A stretch of DNA of 32,360 bases from positions 1 through 32,360 of the forward strand of contig JACTTX010000003.1 of the NCBI GenBank assembly GCA_015661005.1, written 5' to 3'. This DNA comes from Candidatus Magasanikiibacteriota bacterium (GTDB taxonomy: Bacteria; Patescibacteriota; Patescibacteriia; Magasanikbacterales; JACTTX01). Under the pieces are notes generated by a model. That model made no database searches. It was not told the DNA's origin and was given only the letters and a program-made list of their open reading frames with translations. A program made the position numbers and the translations under genes. Shown in pieces: positions 7,595 to 17,800 of this stretch (within the stretch, counting starts at the first letter, position 1; each line of letters starts with the position of its first letter).

Positions 7595-8083
7595 TTACTT
7601 CGTTTTTTTCTCCCATCGCGCCCGCGAGCCGCCAGTTAAAGCCACGGCCAAGGCATCAGCGGCATCATCTGATTTTAGCGGCGCCTTCAAACCAAAAATG
7701 ATCTGCACCATTTTTTGCACTTGTTTTTTATCAGCGTTGCCGTTCCCGGCAATGGTCTGCTTTACTTCCGCCGGTTTGACTTCCACAATCGGCAAACCGG
7801 CCTGCGCCGCCGCCAAAATAATAACACCGCGGCCGTGCGCCACTTGAATCGCGGTTTTTACATTTTTGGCAAAAAATAATTCTTCCACCGCCACAACTTC
7901 CGGATGAAATTTTTTTATCAAACGCCGCAACTCATCAGATAAGACCAAAAGCCGCTCGGCAAACGACATTACTGATTTTGTTTCCACGCATCCAAATTCT
8001 ATAGCACGCACACCCGAACCGGCAATTTCAACAATAGCCCAGCCCATTCTCCCAAAACCCGGATCAATCCCAAGAACTTTCAT
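7595..8083 (-). CDS. ruvC: Holliday junction resolvase RuvC
   Basis: A 162-aa endonuclease that cuts Holliday junctions symmetrically with RuvAB. All four acidic catalytic residues are visible: D7 in GIDPGFGRMG, E67 in VAVEELFFAKN, and D140 and D143 in KSDDAADALAVAL. The length is normal for the family. It starts at ATG 8081-8083 with no SD. It follows yebC with a 17-bp gap, the common yebC-ruvC order, and is the last gene of the minus-strand cluster starting at rpoB. The convergent hairpin at 7545-7580 would end its transcript. RuvA and RuvB are not in the window. Confidence 0.97.
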   Translation of the reverse strand: MKVLGIDPGFGRMGWAIVEIAGSGVRAIEFGCVETKSVMSFAERLLVLSDELRRLIKKFHPEVVAVEELFFAKNVKTAIQVAHGRGVIILAAAQAGLPIVEVKPAEVKQTIAGNGNADKKQVQKMVQIIFGLKAPLKSDDAADALAVALTGGSRARWEKKTK

Positions 8084-8100
8084 ATTTTTTGTCTTTCACT

Positions 8101-8829
8101 TCAGGCCTCATTGCTCCAAACATTTTGCACATCATCATGATTTTCAAGCGCATCATACAAAACTTCTAACTTTTCCAGCGCTACCGCATCTTCCACTTTC
8201 ACCGTTTCTTTCGGCCGCCACTCAATGCCGGAATATTCGGCCGCGATTCCCAATTTCATCACCGCTTCCAAAACAATTTTCAAACCGGCAACCGTCGTGA
8301 CCACCGTCAATCCATTGTCTTCAGAAATAATATCTTGCGCACCGGCGTCAATCAAAATCAGTTCAATTTCATCCAAAGATTTTTTAACAAACTCATCCAT
8401 GCTTATACGCACGATTCCTACCCGTTCAAACATCCACTGCACCGCTCCCGGGCCGGCCAGAGTACCACCGTGCTTGGAAAGAAGATGCCTTATTTCCGCG
8501 GCCGTGCGATTATTATTATCGGTCAGCGCTTCAATTAAAAAAGCCACGCCGCTCGGACCATACGCTTCAAAAAGGACGGCATCCAATTGCGCGCCGTCAA
8601 CGCCGCCGCTACCCTTTTGAATGGCGCGCTCCACATTGTCCCCTGGCACATTGGCGGCGTGCGCCTGATCAATGGCCGTGGCTAATTTGAAATTGGTGGA
8701 AATGTCCGCGCCACCCTCTTTGGTAGCCACGGTAATGGCGCGAGCGAGTTTGGTAAAAATCACCGCCCGTTTTTTATCAACGGCGTTTTTTCGTGTTTGA
8801 ATGTTGGCCCATTTGGAATGACGAGCCAT
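8101..8829 (-). CDS. yebC: YebC/PmpR family protein
   Basis: A 242-aa protein starting MARHSKWANIQTRKNAVDKKRA, the YebC N-terminal signature, with GPSGVAFLIEALTDNNNRTAAEIRH and the late EWRPKETVKV motif. Family members are described as transcription regulators and, more recently, as factors that help ribosomes through difficult sequences such as proline runs. That second role would complement EF-P, also encoded in this window. There is no SD; the start codon sits next to the hairpin element at 8839-8890. It is adjacent to ruvC as in many bacteria. Confidence 0.97.
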   Translation of the reverse strand: MARHSKWANIQTRKNAVDKKRAVIFTKLARAITVATKEGGADISTNFKLATAIDQAHAANVPGDNVERAIQKGSGGVDGAQLDAVLFEAYGPSGVAFLIEALTDNNNRTAAEIRHLLSKHGGTLAGPGAVQWMFERVGIVRISMDEFVKKSLDEIELILIDAGAQDIISEDNGLTVVTTVAGLKIVLEAVMKLGIAAEYSGIEWRPKETVKVEDAVALEKLEVLYDALENHDDVQNVWSNEA

Positions 8830-8838
8830 AGTTGGTTA

Positions 8839-8890
8839 AATAGACAGTGCAATTGACGTGTTCTCCAATCAAGAACGCCAACTGTCTATT
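8839..8890 (-). repeat. Bulged-tip hairpin element, copy 1
   Basis: The whole gap between the glycosyltransferase stop and the yebC start is an imperfect hairpin. Outer arms AATAGACAGT / ACTGTCTATT pair perfectly. The tip on the coding strand reads GTTCTTGATTGGAGAACACG and is shared with copies at 18304 and 23637. A four-base bulge interrupts the outer stem. Confidence 0.75.
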
Positions 8891-8900
8891 CTCTACTGCT

Positions 8901-10163
8901 CTATCTTTGTACCGCTCTTTCGAGCGCTGCCATCACTTTCACTTGCGCGACTTTTATATCCACCTCTCGCCCGGCCACGGCCACACCTTCACGTCCCAGT
9001 CGCTCGCGTTCCTCCCCGCTTAATTGTTTCATCTTCAAGATGGCCTTGCCAAGCTCCAGACGATTTCCGAACGGCGCCAAAAAACCGTTTTCATTTTCAT
9101 GAATCACCTCTGGCAAACCGCCAATTGAATAACCAACCACCGGCAACCCTGAAGACATCGCTTCCGTGAGCGACATTCCCAAACACGCCCGCTCGGTGGT
9201 GGAGGCATCGCAGTATATGTCCGCGGTCTTATAAAGATCAATTAAATCCTGCTCCGAAAGTTTCTGAAAAACTTTAAGCCGATCGCTCATACCGTAATCC
9301 GCCGCTCGCGCTAAAAGCCAATTTGGATTCCCGGCGCCGCAAAGCGCAATAAAGATATCGCGACCTTGTTCCCGTAAAAGATGCACGGCGTCAATAATAT
9401 GATCATGACCTTTGCGCGGCGTATAAGCGCCGACCGCGAGCACAATAAAGGCCTCTGGCGGCAAGCCGAATTTTTCACGCATCTTTTGTTTGACGCCCGA
9501 ACCGCCGCCGGTATAAAGACCAACATCAATGCCCGGATAAATAACTTCAACCTTCTCTGGCGGCGCATAAAGGAGCGAGCCGTTTGAGCAAAACCAACTG
9601 CAAGTAAGCACAACCTCGGGCAAGGACAAAAAGTACCGCCAATAATTTCCCAAGGTCGCGGCGATATTTTCCCCGCGGGAGTTGGAAAGCCAGTGCACTT
9701 CCGCGTAGGGCGCGAGCACAAAAGGAATACCATGCTCTCGGGCTAAATGCGCCGCCATAAATGACTTGACGAGCGCCGCCTGACCCAAAATCAAATCCGG
9801 TTGAAATTTTTTAATCAGATGACCCAGCCAAACGCCGTAAGATGAATACATTATTCCTTCTTTAGTCAGCCCAAAAAAACGGGCATAAGCGCGATGCAAG
9901 CGAAAATACAATCGCGGATCAGCAAAAAACCATTTCAACAAAAATAAAATTTTTTTGAACTTATTCGGACGGCTTGCGAATTCAAAAAAATATTCTCCGC
10001 CCGCGCCCAAATCGTCCTCGTGATCATGACGGTGGACAAAAGTAATGGCAATTTTGTGTCCGGAACGCGCCCACTCCCGGGCCCAAAGCATGGTAAGTTT
10101 TGGGATGCCGGCATAAGGCGGCGGCAGTGATTCGCCAACGGTACCGGTAATCAGAATCTTCAT
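8901..10163 (-). CDS. Glycosyltransferase, GT4-like (GT-B fold)
   Basis: A 420-aa retaining glycosyltransferase-like protein. The N-terminus MKILITGTVGESLPPPYAGIPK is a typical GT-B donor/acceptor lobe start. The C-terminal half has PEKVEVIYPGIDVGLY, FIVLAVGAYTPRKGHD and the E-X7-E nucleotide-sugar motif ERACLGMSLTEAMSSGLPVV, followed by GGLPEVIHENENGFL. It probably transfers a sugar to a cell-surface or glycolipid acceptor in the cytoplasm or at the membrane; the substrate is unknown. ATG 10161-10163 has no SD and overlaps a short upstream frame by ATGA. It lies downstream of rpoC and a methyltransferase, an unusual position for a surface-glycan gene. Confidence 0.88.
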   Translation of the reverse strand: MKILITGTVGESLPPPYAGIPKLTMLWAREWARSGHKIAITFVHRHDHEDDLGAGGEYFFEFASRPNKFKKILFLLKWFFADPRLYFRLHRAYARFFGLTKEGIMYSSYGVWLGHLIKKFQPDLILGQAALVKSFMAAHLAREHGIPFVLAPYAEVHWLSNSRGENIAATLGNYWRYFLSLPEVVLTCSWFCSNGSLLYAPPEKVEVIYPGIDVGLYTGGGSGVKQKMREKFGLPPEAFIVLAVGAYTPRKGHDHIIDAVHLLREQGRDIFIALCGAGNPNWLLARAADYGMSDRLKVFQKLSEQDLIDLYKTADIYCDASTTERACLGMSLTEAMSSGLPVVGYSIGGLPEVIHENENGFLAPFGNRLELGKAILKMKQLSGEERERLGREGVAVAGREVDIKVAQVKVMAALERAVQR

Positions 10164-10225
10164 ACTAAACTTTTAACGGCCTCACATATGGTCTTTACAA
10201 CGTGTGCCAATTCTTCATTTTTCAA
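10160..10225 (-). CDS. Possible 21-aa ORF before the glycosyltransferase
   Basis: In the 72-bp gap between methyltransferase and glycosyltransferase, a TTG-initiated frame (MKNEELAHVVKTICEAVKSLV) ends in a TGA overlapping the next ATG (ATGA). The residue pattern is coding-like and the frame is open upstream into the methyltransferase end, so it may be a frameshifted tail of that gene rather than a separate peptide. Confidence 0.25.
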   Translation of the reverse strand: MKNEELAHVVKTICEAVKSLV

Positions 10226-10235
10226 ACAGGAACCA

Positions 10236-11021
10236 TCATACGGCGCGAGCAACAATCATCATGTTCCATTTTTCCGGCGATGGCGGCGCTTCCGTGTTGC
10301 CAAATTCATGCGCCGCCAAAAGCGCCAAACCATTCTGCTCCAAAAAATAAGTTAGCTCCGGCACCATCCAATACCGGACGCGATGTCGCTCCGACCAGTC
10401 CGAAATAACTTTCTCTCCCTCTTTAATCGCCACTGTAAATTCAATCTCCAAAAGATCATCGTTCACGAGTTGAACGGTTTTCGCGCGGCGCACAATTTGA
10501 CGCTGACCATCCTGAAACTCGACCACCCGATCAGTTGGCGGATCTTTAAAAATCGCGGGCGCAAACCAACAATCAAAAACAAAGATGCCACCCGGGCGCA
10601 GAGCGGCACGCACGCATCTTAAAGTGGCTACTAAATCTTCATTCTTCGCGCAATAGCCAATGATGTTAAACATCGCGATCGCCGCGTCAAACCGACCCGT
10701 ACCCAAAGCATCGGTACCAGGTACATTAAAAGAACGCATGTCAGCAACTTCAACTTGAATGTTTGTTGCGTTCCCCGCTGAAATTTTTTCTTTGGCCATG
10801 GCAATCATCTCGGTGCTTTGATCAATCCCAAAAATCTTATAGCCGTGTTTGGCCAAAAGTAATTCGTGTCCAAGCGTTCCGCATCCAATACTTAAAATTG
10901 AATGAACGCTACCTTCAACAAACCGCTTCAACAAAATTTCCAACGTTGCTACCTCCCCCGTGTAATCTTTTTGACCATAAAAAAGATCGTAGTAATTAGC
11001 GTAGAGCGAAGCAAACGCCAT
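10236..11021 (-). CDS. Class I SAM-dependent methyltransferase
   Basis: A 261-aa protein starting at ATG 11019-11021 (MAFASLYANYYDLFYGQ), one base after the rpoC TGA; the track's longer start overlaps rpoC and is less likely. Motif I is ILSIGCGTLGHELLLA, the acidic residue binding the ribose of SAM is in KIFGIDQSTEMIAMA, and later segments (FDAAIAMFNIIGY, LRPGGIFVFDCWF) complete a Rossmann methyltransferase domain. The N-terminal YANYYDLFYGQKDY resembles small-molecule or glycan methyltransferases. Its one-base spacing to rpoC implies translational coupling. The substrate is unknown; the next gene is a glycosyltransferase, so a glycan or lipid substrate is plausible but only inferred. Confidence 0.87.
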   Translation of the reverse strand: MAFASLYANYYDLFYGQKDYTGEVATLEILLKRFVEGSVHSILSIGCGTLGHELLLAKHGYKIFGIDQSTEMIAMAKEKISAGNATNIQVEVADMRSFNVPGTDALGTGRFDAAIAMFNIIGYCAKNEDLVATLRCVRAALRPGGIFVFDCWFAPAIFKDPPTDRVVEFQDGQRQIVRRAKTVQLVNDDLLEIEFTVAIKEGEKVISDWSERHRVRYWMVPELTYFLEQNGLALLAAHEFGNTEAPPSPEKWNMMIVARAV

Positions 11022-11022
11022 A

Positions 11023-14000
11023 TCATGCCGCCTCCACCACAGCCGGAACATCCGTAACCGGCGTCGTCATCAAACCCATCCGACTATCGTATCCGGTGCC
11101 GGCCGGAATGAGCCGCCCAATAATGACGTTCTCTTTGAGACCGTCCAAGAAATCAATCTTGCCGGTAACGGCGGCGTTGATGAGCACGCGCGCCGTTTCC
11201 ATAAACGACGCCGCCGAGAGGAAACTTTGAGTGGAGAGCGCCACCTTAGAAATTCCCAAGAAAAGTTCCTGACCAACCGCCGGCTTCTCACCTTTCTTCA
11301 AAATTTTGTTGGCCGTTGCCACCTGCGCTTTCTCCACCACTTCCCCGGGCAAAAGTTCCGTGTCGCCGGATTCCGTCACCAGCATGCGCGAAAAAAGCTG
11401 GCGAATAATCGTTTCAATATGTTTGTCGTTTAATTTCTGTCCTTGCGAAGAATAGATGTCCTGAATTTCTTTCAAGATATATTTCTGCACCGCTTCTTTG
11501 CCTTTGAGGGCAAAGAGTTCCGTCAAATCAACGTGGCCTTCGGTCATCATATCGCCGGGGTTCACCAAGTCCCCTTCTTTGACGGTAATTTTATATCCCA
11601 ACGGGATGATGTATTCTTTTTCCGTTCCGTCCATGGCCTTCACTTTCACGATTTTCTGCCCACGCCGTCCTTCAAAAATTTTCTTGCCGGTCGGTGATTC
11701 AATCACGCGCCCCTCGGCCGATTCAATCGTGCAGACACCGGCGATTTCCGAGACAAATGATTTTTTCTTGGGGGCGCGCGCTTCAAACAATTCTTCCACG
11801 CGCGGGAGCCCCTTGGTGATATCCGTTCCGGCCACGCCGCCGGTATGGAAAGTACGCATGGTGAGCTGGGTGCCGGGTTCGCCAATGGACTGGGCGGCAA
11901 TGATGCCAACAGCCGTTCCCATTTTTACCAGTTTGTTGTGACCCAATTCAAAACCATAGCATTTCTGGCAAACGCCTTTAGGCATCAAACATTTTAACAC
12001 CGAACGGACATGGATTTCCGTGAGCTTGGCATTGGCAATTTCCCGCGCCGCCGCTTCCGTAATCAATTCTCCGGCCGCCACGATCGGTTTTCGTTTGCCC
12101 GGCGCCTTGATGTCCGCCAGAGCGAATCTTCCGACCACGCGCTCGGATAATTTTTCACCCATAACTTGCGAGTCCTCTTCCGTGATAATTGCGCCTTCCG
12201 TATCACCGCAATCCTCTTTCAAAACAACCACATCCTGCGCCACATCCACCAAACGCCGCGTCAAATAACCGGCGTTGGCCGTGCGCAAAGCCGTATCGGA
12301 CAAACCTTTGCGCGTGCCGTGCGAGGAGATAAAAAATTCCAGCACATCAAAGCCCTCTTTAAAGTTGCCTTTGACCGGCAATTCAATAATTTCACCGGAC
12401 GGGCTGGAAACCAATCCTTTCATACCGATAACTTGCGTCAACTGCCCCCACGATCCGCGCGCGCCGGATTCAATCATAGCAAAGACCGGGCCCAAAGGAT
12501 CCAATGTTTGACGATTTTGCGCCACGATACGATCCTTGATTTCCGTCCAAGTGTCAATAATTTTTGTATGCCGTTCACTTTGCGTCAGCAATCCTTCTTC
12601 ATACTGCTCTTCAATCTCTTCCACGCGCTTGTCGCCTTCACCTAAGAGTTCGGTTTTGCCGGTCAAAGACGGAAAATCATCCATGCCCAAAGAATATCCG
12701 GACTTGGTAACATACTTGAAGCCCAAGTTTTTGATGGCATCAAGCAAATGCGCCGTTTCCACTTCCCCATAAAATTCCAACGACAAGCGGATAATTTCCC
12801 CAAGTTTTTTTACGTTGATTTGTTCATTGTAAAAGGGAATTTTTTCCGGCATGATTTCATTAAAGAAGATGCGGCCAACCGTTGTTTCCAAGAGCGCGCC
12901 GTCCGGACCTTTGGCCTCGGCCCGACCGTCTCCCGGCCGCACTTTTATTTTTTCCTGCAAAGTAATGCGACGGAGTTTGTACGCCAATTTTGCTTCCTGA
13001 AATGAACCGAAAGTTTTAACCAATCCATCGGCGCGATCGCGAATGGTGGAGATGTAAAAACATCCGAGGGCCACGTCTTGTTTGGGCGTGGCCACCGGCG
13101 TGCCGGTAGCCGGCTTCAAAAGTCCGCGCTCCGCGGCCATCAACTCCTCCGCTTCTTTCTTGGCCTGTTCGGTCAACAAAACATGGACGGCCATTTGATC
13201 ACCGTCAAAGTCAGCGTTGAAGGCCGTGCAAACCATGGGGTGAATACGAATCGCCTTGCCTTCAATCAATCGCGGTTTGAAGGCCTGAATGCCCAAGCGG
13301 TGAAGAGTAGGCGCGCGATTCAAAAGCACACGCGTATTCTGCGTGATGCCCTCCAGAATATCCCACACTTCATCACGTTCGGATTCCACAATGCGCGAGG
13401 CGCTACGGATATTGTGAGCGAGACCTTGTTTGATAATCTCACTCATCACAAACGGCTTAAAAAGTTCCAAAGCCATCCGTTTTGGCAGACCGCACTCATC
13501 CATATTCAAGTTCGGCCCCACAACAATGACTGAACGGCCAGAATAGTCCGTGCGTTTGCCCAGCAAATTTTGACGGAAACGTCCTTGTTTACCTTTCAAA
13601 ATATCGGCAATGGAACGCAACTGGCGCTTTTGGCCGGTTGAAGCCGTTACGGTTTTGGAGCGACGGGCATTGTTGTCAATCAAAGCGTCCACCGCTTCCT
13701 GCAACATCCGCTTTTCATTGCGCACAATAACTTCCGGCGCATTGAGCTCCAACAATTTTTTCAAACGATTATTGCGGTTGATGACGCGGCGATAAAGATC
13801 ATTCAAATCCGAAGTGGCAAAACGTCCGCCGTCCAAGGCCACCATCGGCCGCAAATCCGGCGGAATGACCGGAATGACATTCAGCATCATCCACTCCGGC
13901 TTAACGCCATTCATTTTCAAACTCTTCAAAAGTTTGGCGCGACGCACCAAGCGATCATGCTTGGCGCCCTTGGCTTCCTCAATTTCCGTCTTCAAAGCGA

Positions 14001-14772
14001 CCATGGTTTTTTCCAAATCCAACCGCCCGAGCAATTGGCGCACGGCTTCCCCGCCGATGCCGGCGTCAAAAACGTGCCCAAAGCGCATAGACATATCCTG
14101 ATACTGCTGTTCAGAAATAATTTTCATCGGCACGAGTTCCTTCAACTCATGCTCCACTTGCACAAATTCCTCTTCCAAGGTCTTCAGACGTTTTTCCATT
14201 TCCGCTTTGGATTTTTCCACGCCTTTATTATCACCTTTGGCGACGGCATTATCCGCTTTTTGTTTGCCTTCATTTTCAATTTGTTTGTGTTTGCTCTTGT
14301 ACTCTTGGCGCAACTGATCCAATGTTGCCGCTTTCAAACCATCATCAACATCCGTGATGATGAAATTGGTGAAGTAAATGACTTTTTCCAACGCCTGCAC
14401 GGATAAATCCAACACGATCCCGATCTTTGAAGGAATGGAACGCAAAAACCAAATGTGCGCCACCGGGGTGGCTAATTCAATATGACCCATGCGTTCGCGG
14501 CGCACCAATGAATGCGTCACTTCCACGCCGCACTTGTCGCAAACAATTCCTTTGTAGCGAATTTTTTTGTACTTGCCGCAATAACATTCCCAGTCCTTGG
14601 TCGGACCGAAAATTTCTTCGGCAAAAAGTCCGCTCTTTTCCGGTTTCTGCGTGCGATAGTTGACGGTTTCCGGCTTGGTCACTTCACCGTAAGACCAATG
14701 ACGGATTGTTTCCGGCGAAGCGACGCGCAAGCGAATCGCGTCAAAGTCAATTATTTTTGTTGGTTCATGCAT
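11023..14772 (-). CDS. rpoC: DNA-directed RNA polymerase subunit beta'
   Basis: A 1249-aa catalytic subunit of RNA polymerase. Visible hallmarks: N-terminal zinc-binding domain CYCGKYKKIRYKGIVCDKCG, the Mg-binding active site FNADFDGDQMAVHVLL, and the second zinc site with CLMPKGVCQKCYG, followed by AAQSIGEPGTQLTMRTFHTGG in the trigger-loop region. Start: ATG 14770-14772 (MHEPTKIIDFDAIRLRVASPETI) fits the family N-terminus; the longer TTG start in the track (14814) merely translates the palindromic repeat as RTVPIRTVPIN. No SD is visible. It follows rpoB with a gap consisting almost wholly of that repeat, and it is followed by a methyltransferase gene after one base. Confidence 0.98.
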   Translation of the reverse strand: MHEPTKIIDFDAIRLRVASPETIRHWSYGEVTKPETVNYRTQKPEKSGLFAEEIFGPTKDWECYCGKYKKIRYKGIVCDKCGVEVTHSLVRRERMGHIELATPVAHIWFLRSIPSKIGIVLDLSVQALEKVIYFTNFIITDVDDGLKAATLDQLRQEYKSKHKQIENEGKQKADNAVAKGDNKGVEKSKAEMEKRLKTLEEEFVQVEHELKELVPMKIISEQQYQDMSMRFGHVFDAGIGGEAVRQLLGRLDLEKTMVALKTEIEEAKGAKHDRLVRRAKLLKSLKMNGVKPEWMMLNVIPVIPPDLRPMVALDGGRFATSDLNDLYRRVINRNNRLKKLLELNAPEVIVRNEKRMLQEAVDALIDNNARRSKTVTASTGQKRQLRSIADILKGKQGRFRQNLLGKRTDYSGRSVIVVGPNLNMDECGLPKRMALELFKPFVMSEIIKQGLAHNIRSASRIVESERDEVWDILEGITQNTRVLLNRAPTLHRLGIQAFKPRLIEGKAIRIHPMVCTAFNADFDGDQMAVHVLLTEQAKKEAEELMAAERGLLKPATGTPVATPKQDVALGCFYISTIRDRADGLVKTFGSFQEAKLAYKLRRITLQEKIKVRPGDGRAEAKGPDGALLETTVGRIFFNEIMPEKIPFYNEQINVKKLGEIIRLSLEFYGEVETAHLLDAIKNLGFKYVTKSGYSLGMDDFPSLTGKTELLGEGDKRVEEIEEQYEEGLLTQSERHTKIIDTWTEIKDRIVAQNRQTLDPLGPVFAMIESGARGSWGQLTQVIGMKGLVSSPSGEIIELPVKGNFKEGFDVLEFFISSHGTRKGLSDTALRTANAGYLTRRLVDVAQDVVVLKEDCGDTEGAIITEEDSQVMGEKLSERVVGRFALADIKAPGKRKPIVAAGELITEAAAREIANAKLTEIHVRSVLKCLMPKGVCQKCYGFELGHNKLVKMGTAVGIIAAQSIGEPGTQLTMRTFHTGGVAGTDITKGLPRVEELFEARAPKKKSFVSEIAGVCTIESAEGRVIESPTGKKIFEGRRGQKIVKVKAMDGTEKEYIIPLGYKITVKEGDLVNPGDMMTEGHVDLTELFALKGKEAVQKYILKEIQDIYSSQGQKLNDKHIETIIRQLFSRMLVTESGDTELLPGEVVEKAQVATANKILKKGEKPAVGQELFLGISKVALSTQSFLSAASFMETARVLINAAVTGKIDFLDGLKENVIIGRLIPAGTGYDSRMGLMTTPVTDVPAVVEAA

Positions 14773-14778
14773 ATTGAT

Positions 14779-14832
14779 GGGGACAGTTCTAATGGGGACA
14801 GTTCTAAATGCCAAGCATTTAGAACTGTCCCC
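14779..14832. repeat. GGGGACAGTT palindrome filling the rpoB-rpoC gap
   Basis: An 18-bp perfect inverted repeat (GGGGACAGTTCTAAATGC / its complement) with loop CAA spans 14794-14832, preceded by one extra direct copy GGGGACAGTTCTA (14779-14791). On the rpoBC mRNA this forms a very stable hairpin just upstream of the rpoC start. Confidence 0.88.
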
Positions 14833-14841
14833 CTTGATTCT

Positions 14842-17800
14842 TTATTCATCCGGCAATGGTTCTTTAAATCTTGGCGGCGGGGCTTTGGTTTCTTCTTTCA
14901 CATCAACTGCCACGATGGTGAGCACACCATCCTCATTGCGCTTCAGAAGCTCCACGTCCAAAGACAGACCTTTAAGTTCACGAGTGAGCACATGGAACGA
15001 TTCCGGGATATTAATCTTGGTGATCGGTTCACCTTTGATGATGGCCTCATAGGCCTTGGCGCGGCCCGGGACGTCGTCGGATTTAATGGTTAGAATTTCC
15101 TGAAGCGTATGCGCGGCGCCATAGGCCTCAAGCGCCCACACTTCCATTTCACCAAAACGCTGGCCGCCAAATTGTGCCTTGCCGCCCAACGGCTGTTGGG
15201 TGATCAAAGAGTACGGCCCGATGGAGCGTTGGTGAATCTTGTCCTCAACCATGTGGTTCAACTTCAAAATATAGGTGTAACCAACCGTAACTTTCCGATC
15301 AAACGCTTCACCGGTGCGACCGTCATATAATTGCACCTGACCTTCAACCGGAAAACCGGCTTTTTCCAACTCCCCTTTGATTTGCTCTTCCGTAACGCCG
15401 TTTAACACCGGTGTTGCCGCTTTATATCCCAAAGCATTGGCCGCCAATCCCAAATGCGTTTCCAAAATCTGGCCCAAATTCATACGCGATATAACGCCGA
15501 GCGGCGAGAGAATAACGTCAACCGGCGTGCCATCTTCCAAAAACGGCATATCTTCAATGGGCACGACGCGCGAGCAGACGCCTTTGTTGCCGTGGCGCCC
15601 CGCGACCTTGTCTCCGACTTGAATCTTTCGCATATCCGCCACCGAGACCTGAATCGTCTTGATGACGCCCGGCGGCAACTTGTCTCCGGCTTCGGCCGAG
15701 AAAATTTTAATATCCACCACTTTGCCGTGCTCCCCATGCTCTAAATATTTTGAAGAGTCGCGAACATCGCGCGCTTTTTCTCCAAAAATGGCGCGCAACA
15801 ATTTTTCTTCCGCCGACAATTCCGTTTCACCCTTAGGCGTAATCTTGCCGACCAAAATATCCCCGGACTGCACTTCCGCGCCAATCCGGACCACGCCTTC
15901 CGAATCCAAATTTTTCAGTTTTTCTTCCGAGACGTTGGGGATGTCCGCGGTCACCACTTCCGGCCCGAGCTTTGTTTCCCGAACATCAGTGGAATAATCT
16001 TCAATGTGAATGGATGAGAAGCGATCATTGTGCACCAGCCGTTCGGAAAGAATCACCGCGTCTTCAAAGTTGTATCCATCCCAAATCATGTAGGCCACCA
16101 AAATATTTTGTCCGAGCGCCAACTCTCCGCCTTGGGTGGACGGGCCGTCAGCCAGCGGCTGTCCTTTTTTAACTTTCTCCCCGCGGTTCACAATCGGCCG
16201 CTGGTTGATGGCCGTGGATCCGTTGGAGCGTAAAAATTTATTCAAGCGGTAATTGTAAGTTTTCCCGCTTTTGCCGGAGAGCGCGATTTTCCCGCCATCC
16301 ATTTCCGTAATCTCCCCATCTTCTTCAGCCAAAATAACGTGGCCGGAATTGTGGGCGGCCAAGGCCTCCACTCCGGTGCCGACGATAGGCGCTTCCGGAT
16401 TGATGCAGGGTACGGCTTGACGTTGCATATTGGTGCCCATCAAAGCGCGGGTGGCGTCATCGTGTTCCAAAAAGGGAATGAGGGAAGTGGCGATGGAAAT
16501 AACTTGATTGGACGCCACGTCAATGTATTCAATGTCTTCCACGTCCGCGGAACTCGGGTGGCCAAACTTGCGCACCGGCGCTTTTTCACCGGTGAAATAA
16601 CCGTTCAGATCCACCGGCACCGTGGAAGAAGCGGTGATGGTTTTTTCTTCCTGAAAAGCGTTCAAGTACACGATTTCCGATCCGACGCGCGGCTTGACCG
16701 GAATTATTTCCCAACCCGCCGTTTCCAATTTTTTAGCCATTGCCTCATCCACGGCAACGCCGCGAGCGCCAATAATTTCTCCCGATGATTTGTGAGTTAT
16801 GTCCTCACGCAAAATTTCACCAACAGTGAATTTTGATTTGTTCGGAACTTCCCGCAAAACTTTTCTATACGGCGTTTCCAAAAATCCAAACTCATTGACG
16901 CGAGCATAAGAAGAAAGGTGACCGACGAGTCCGATGTTCGGACCTTCCGGCGTGGCAATTGGACAAATGCGGCCGTAGTGTGTCGGGTGGACATCGCGCA
17001 CATCAAAACCGGCGCGATCACGGGAAAGTCCGCCCGGGCCAAGAGCCGAAAGGCGGCGCTTGTGTTCCAACTCCGAAAGCGGATTGATTTGATCCATGAA
17101 CTGGGAAAGCTGGGACGACATGAAAAATTCTCGGACCGCGCCAATGACCGGCCGAGCATTGATCAGTTTGTTTGGTGAAAGCGTGGTGACGTCATAGGTT
17201 GACATCCGGTCTTTCACAATGCGCTCCATCCGCGCCAAGCCCACGCGAAAACGATTTTGCACCAACTCACCCACGGCGCGAATGCGGCGGTTGCCCAAGT
17301 GATCAATGTCATCCGGATCTTCTTGCGTTACATTCAAACGAATGACTTCCTTAATGATGCGCAAAACATCTTCCTTTTTAAGAACACGATGCTCTTTGGA
17401 ATTCAAATCCGCTTCCGCTTCCGGAATGCCAAAACGCTGATTGAATTTATACCGGCCGACGCGTCCCAAATCATAACGATCAAAATTGAAAAACATGGCG
17501 TGAATCAGCTGACGGGCATTATCCGCCGTGGCCAGATCCCCGGGACGAATGCGTCTGTACACTTCAATCAACGCCTCCTCTTCATTGGTAGAAGCGTCTT
17601 TGGCCAGCGTCATTTCCACATAATCAATTTGCGGATGAGTGTTCACTTCTTTCATCAGTTCACGCATTTCATCCGTGTTCACATAACCGAAAGCCCGCAG
17701 AAGCGTGGCCGCGGAGACCTTGCGCTTGCGGTCAACTTTAACCCACAGCACATTATTCAAATCCGTTTCAATTTCAATCCACGCTCCGCGATTCGGAATA

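Noticed and set aside
14773-14814. Longer RpoC start (TTG 14814) giving RTVPIRTVPIN
   Set aside because: The extension is just translated palindromic repeat; family alignment supports MHEPTKIIDF at 14772.
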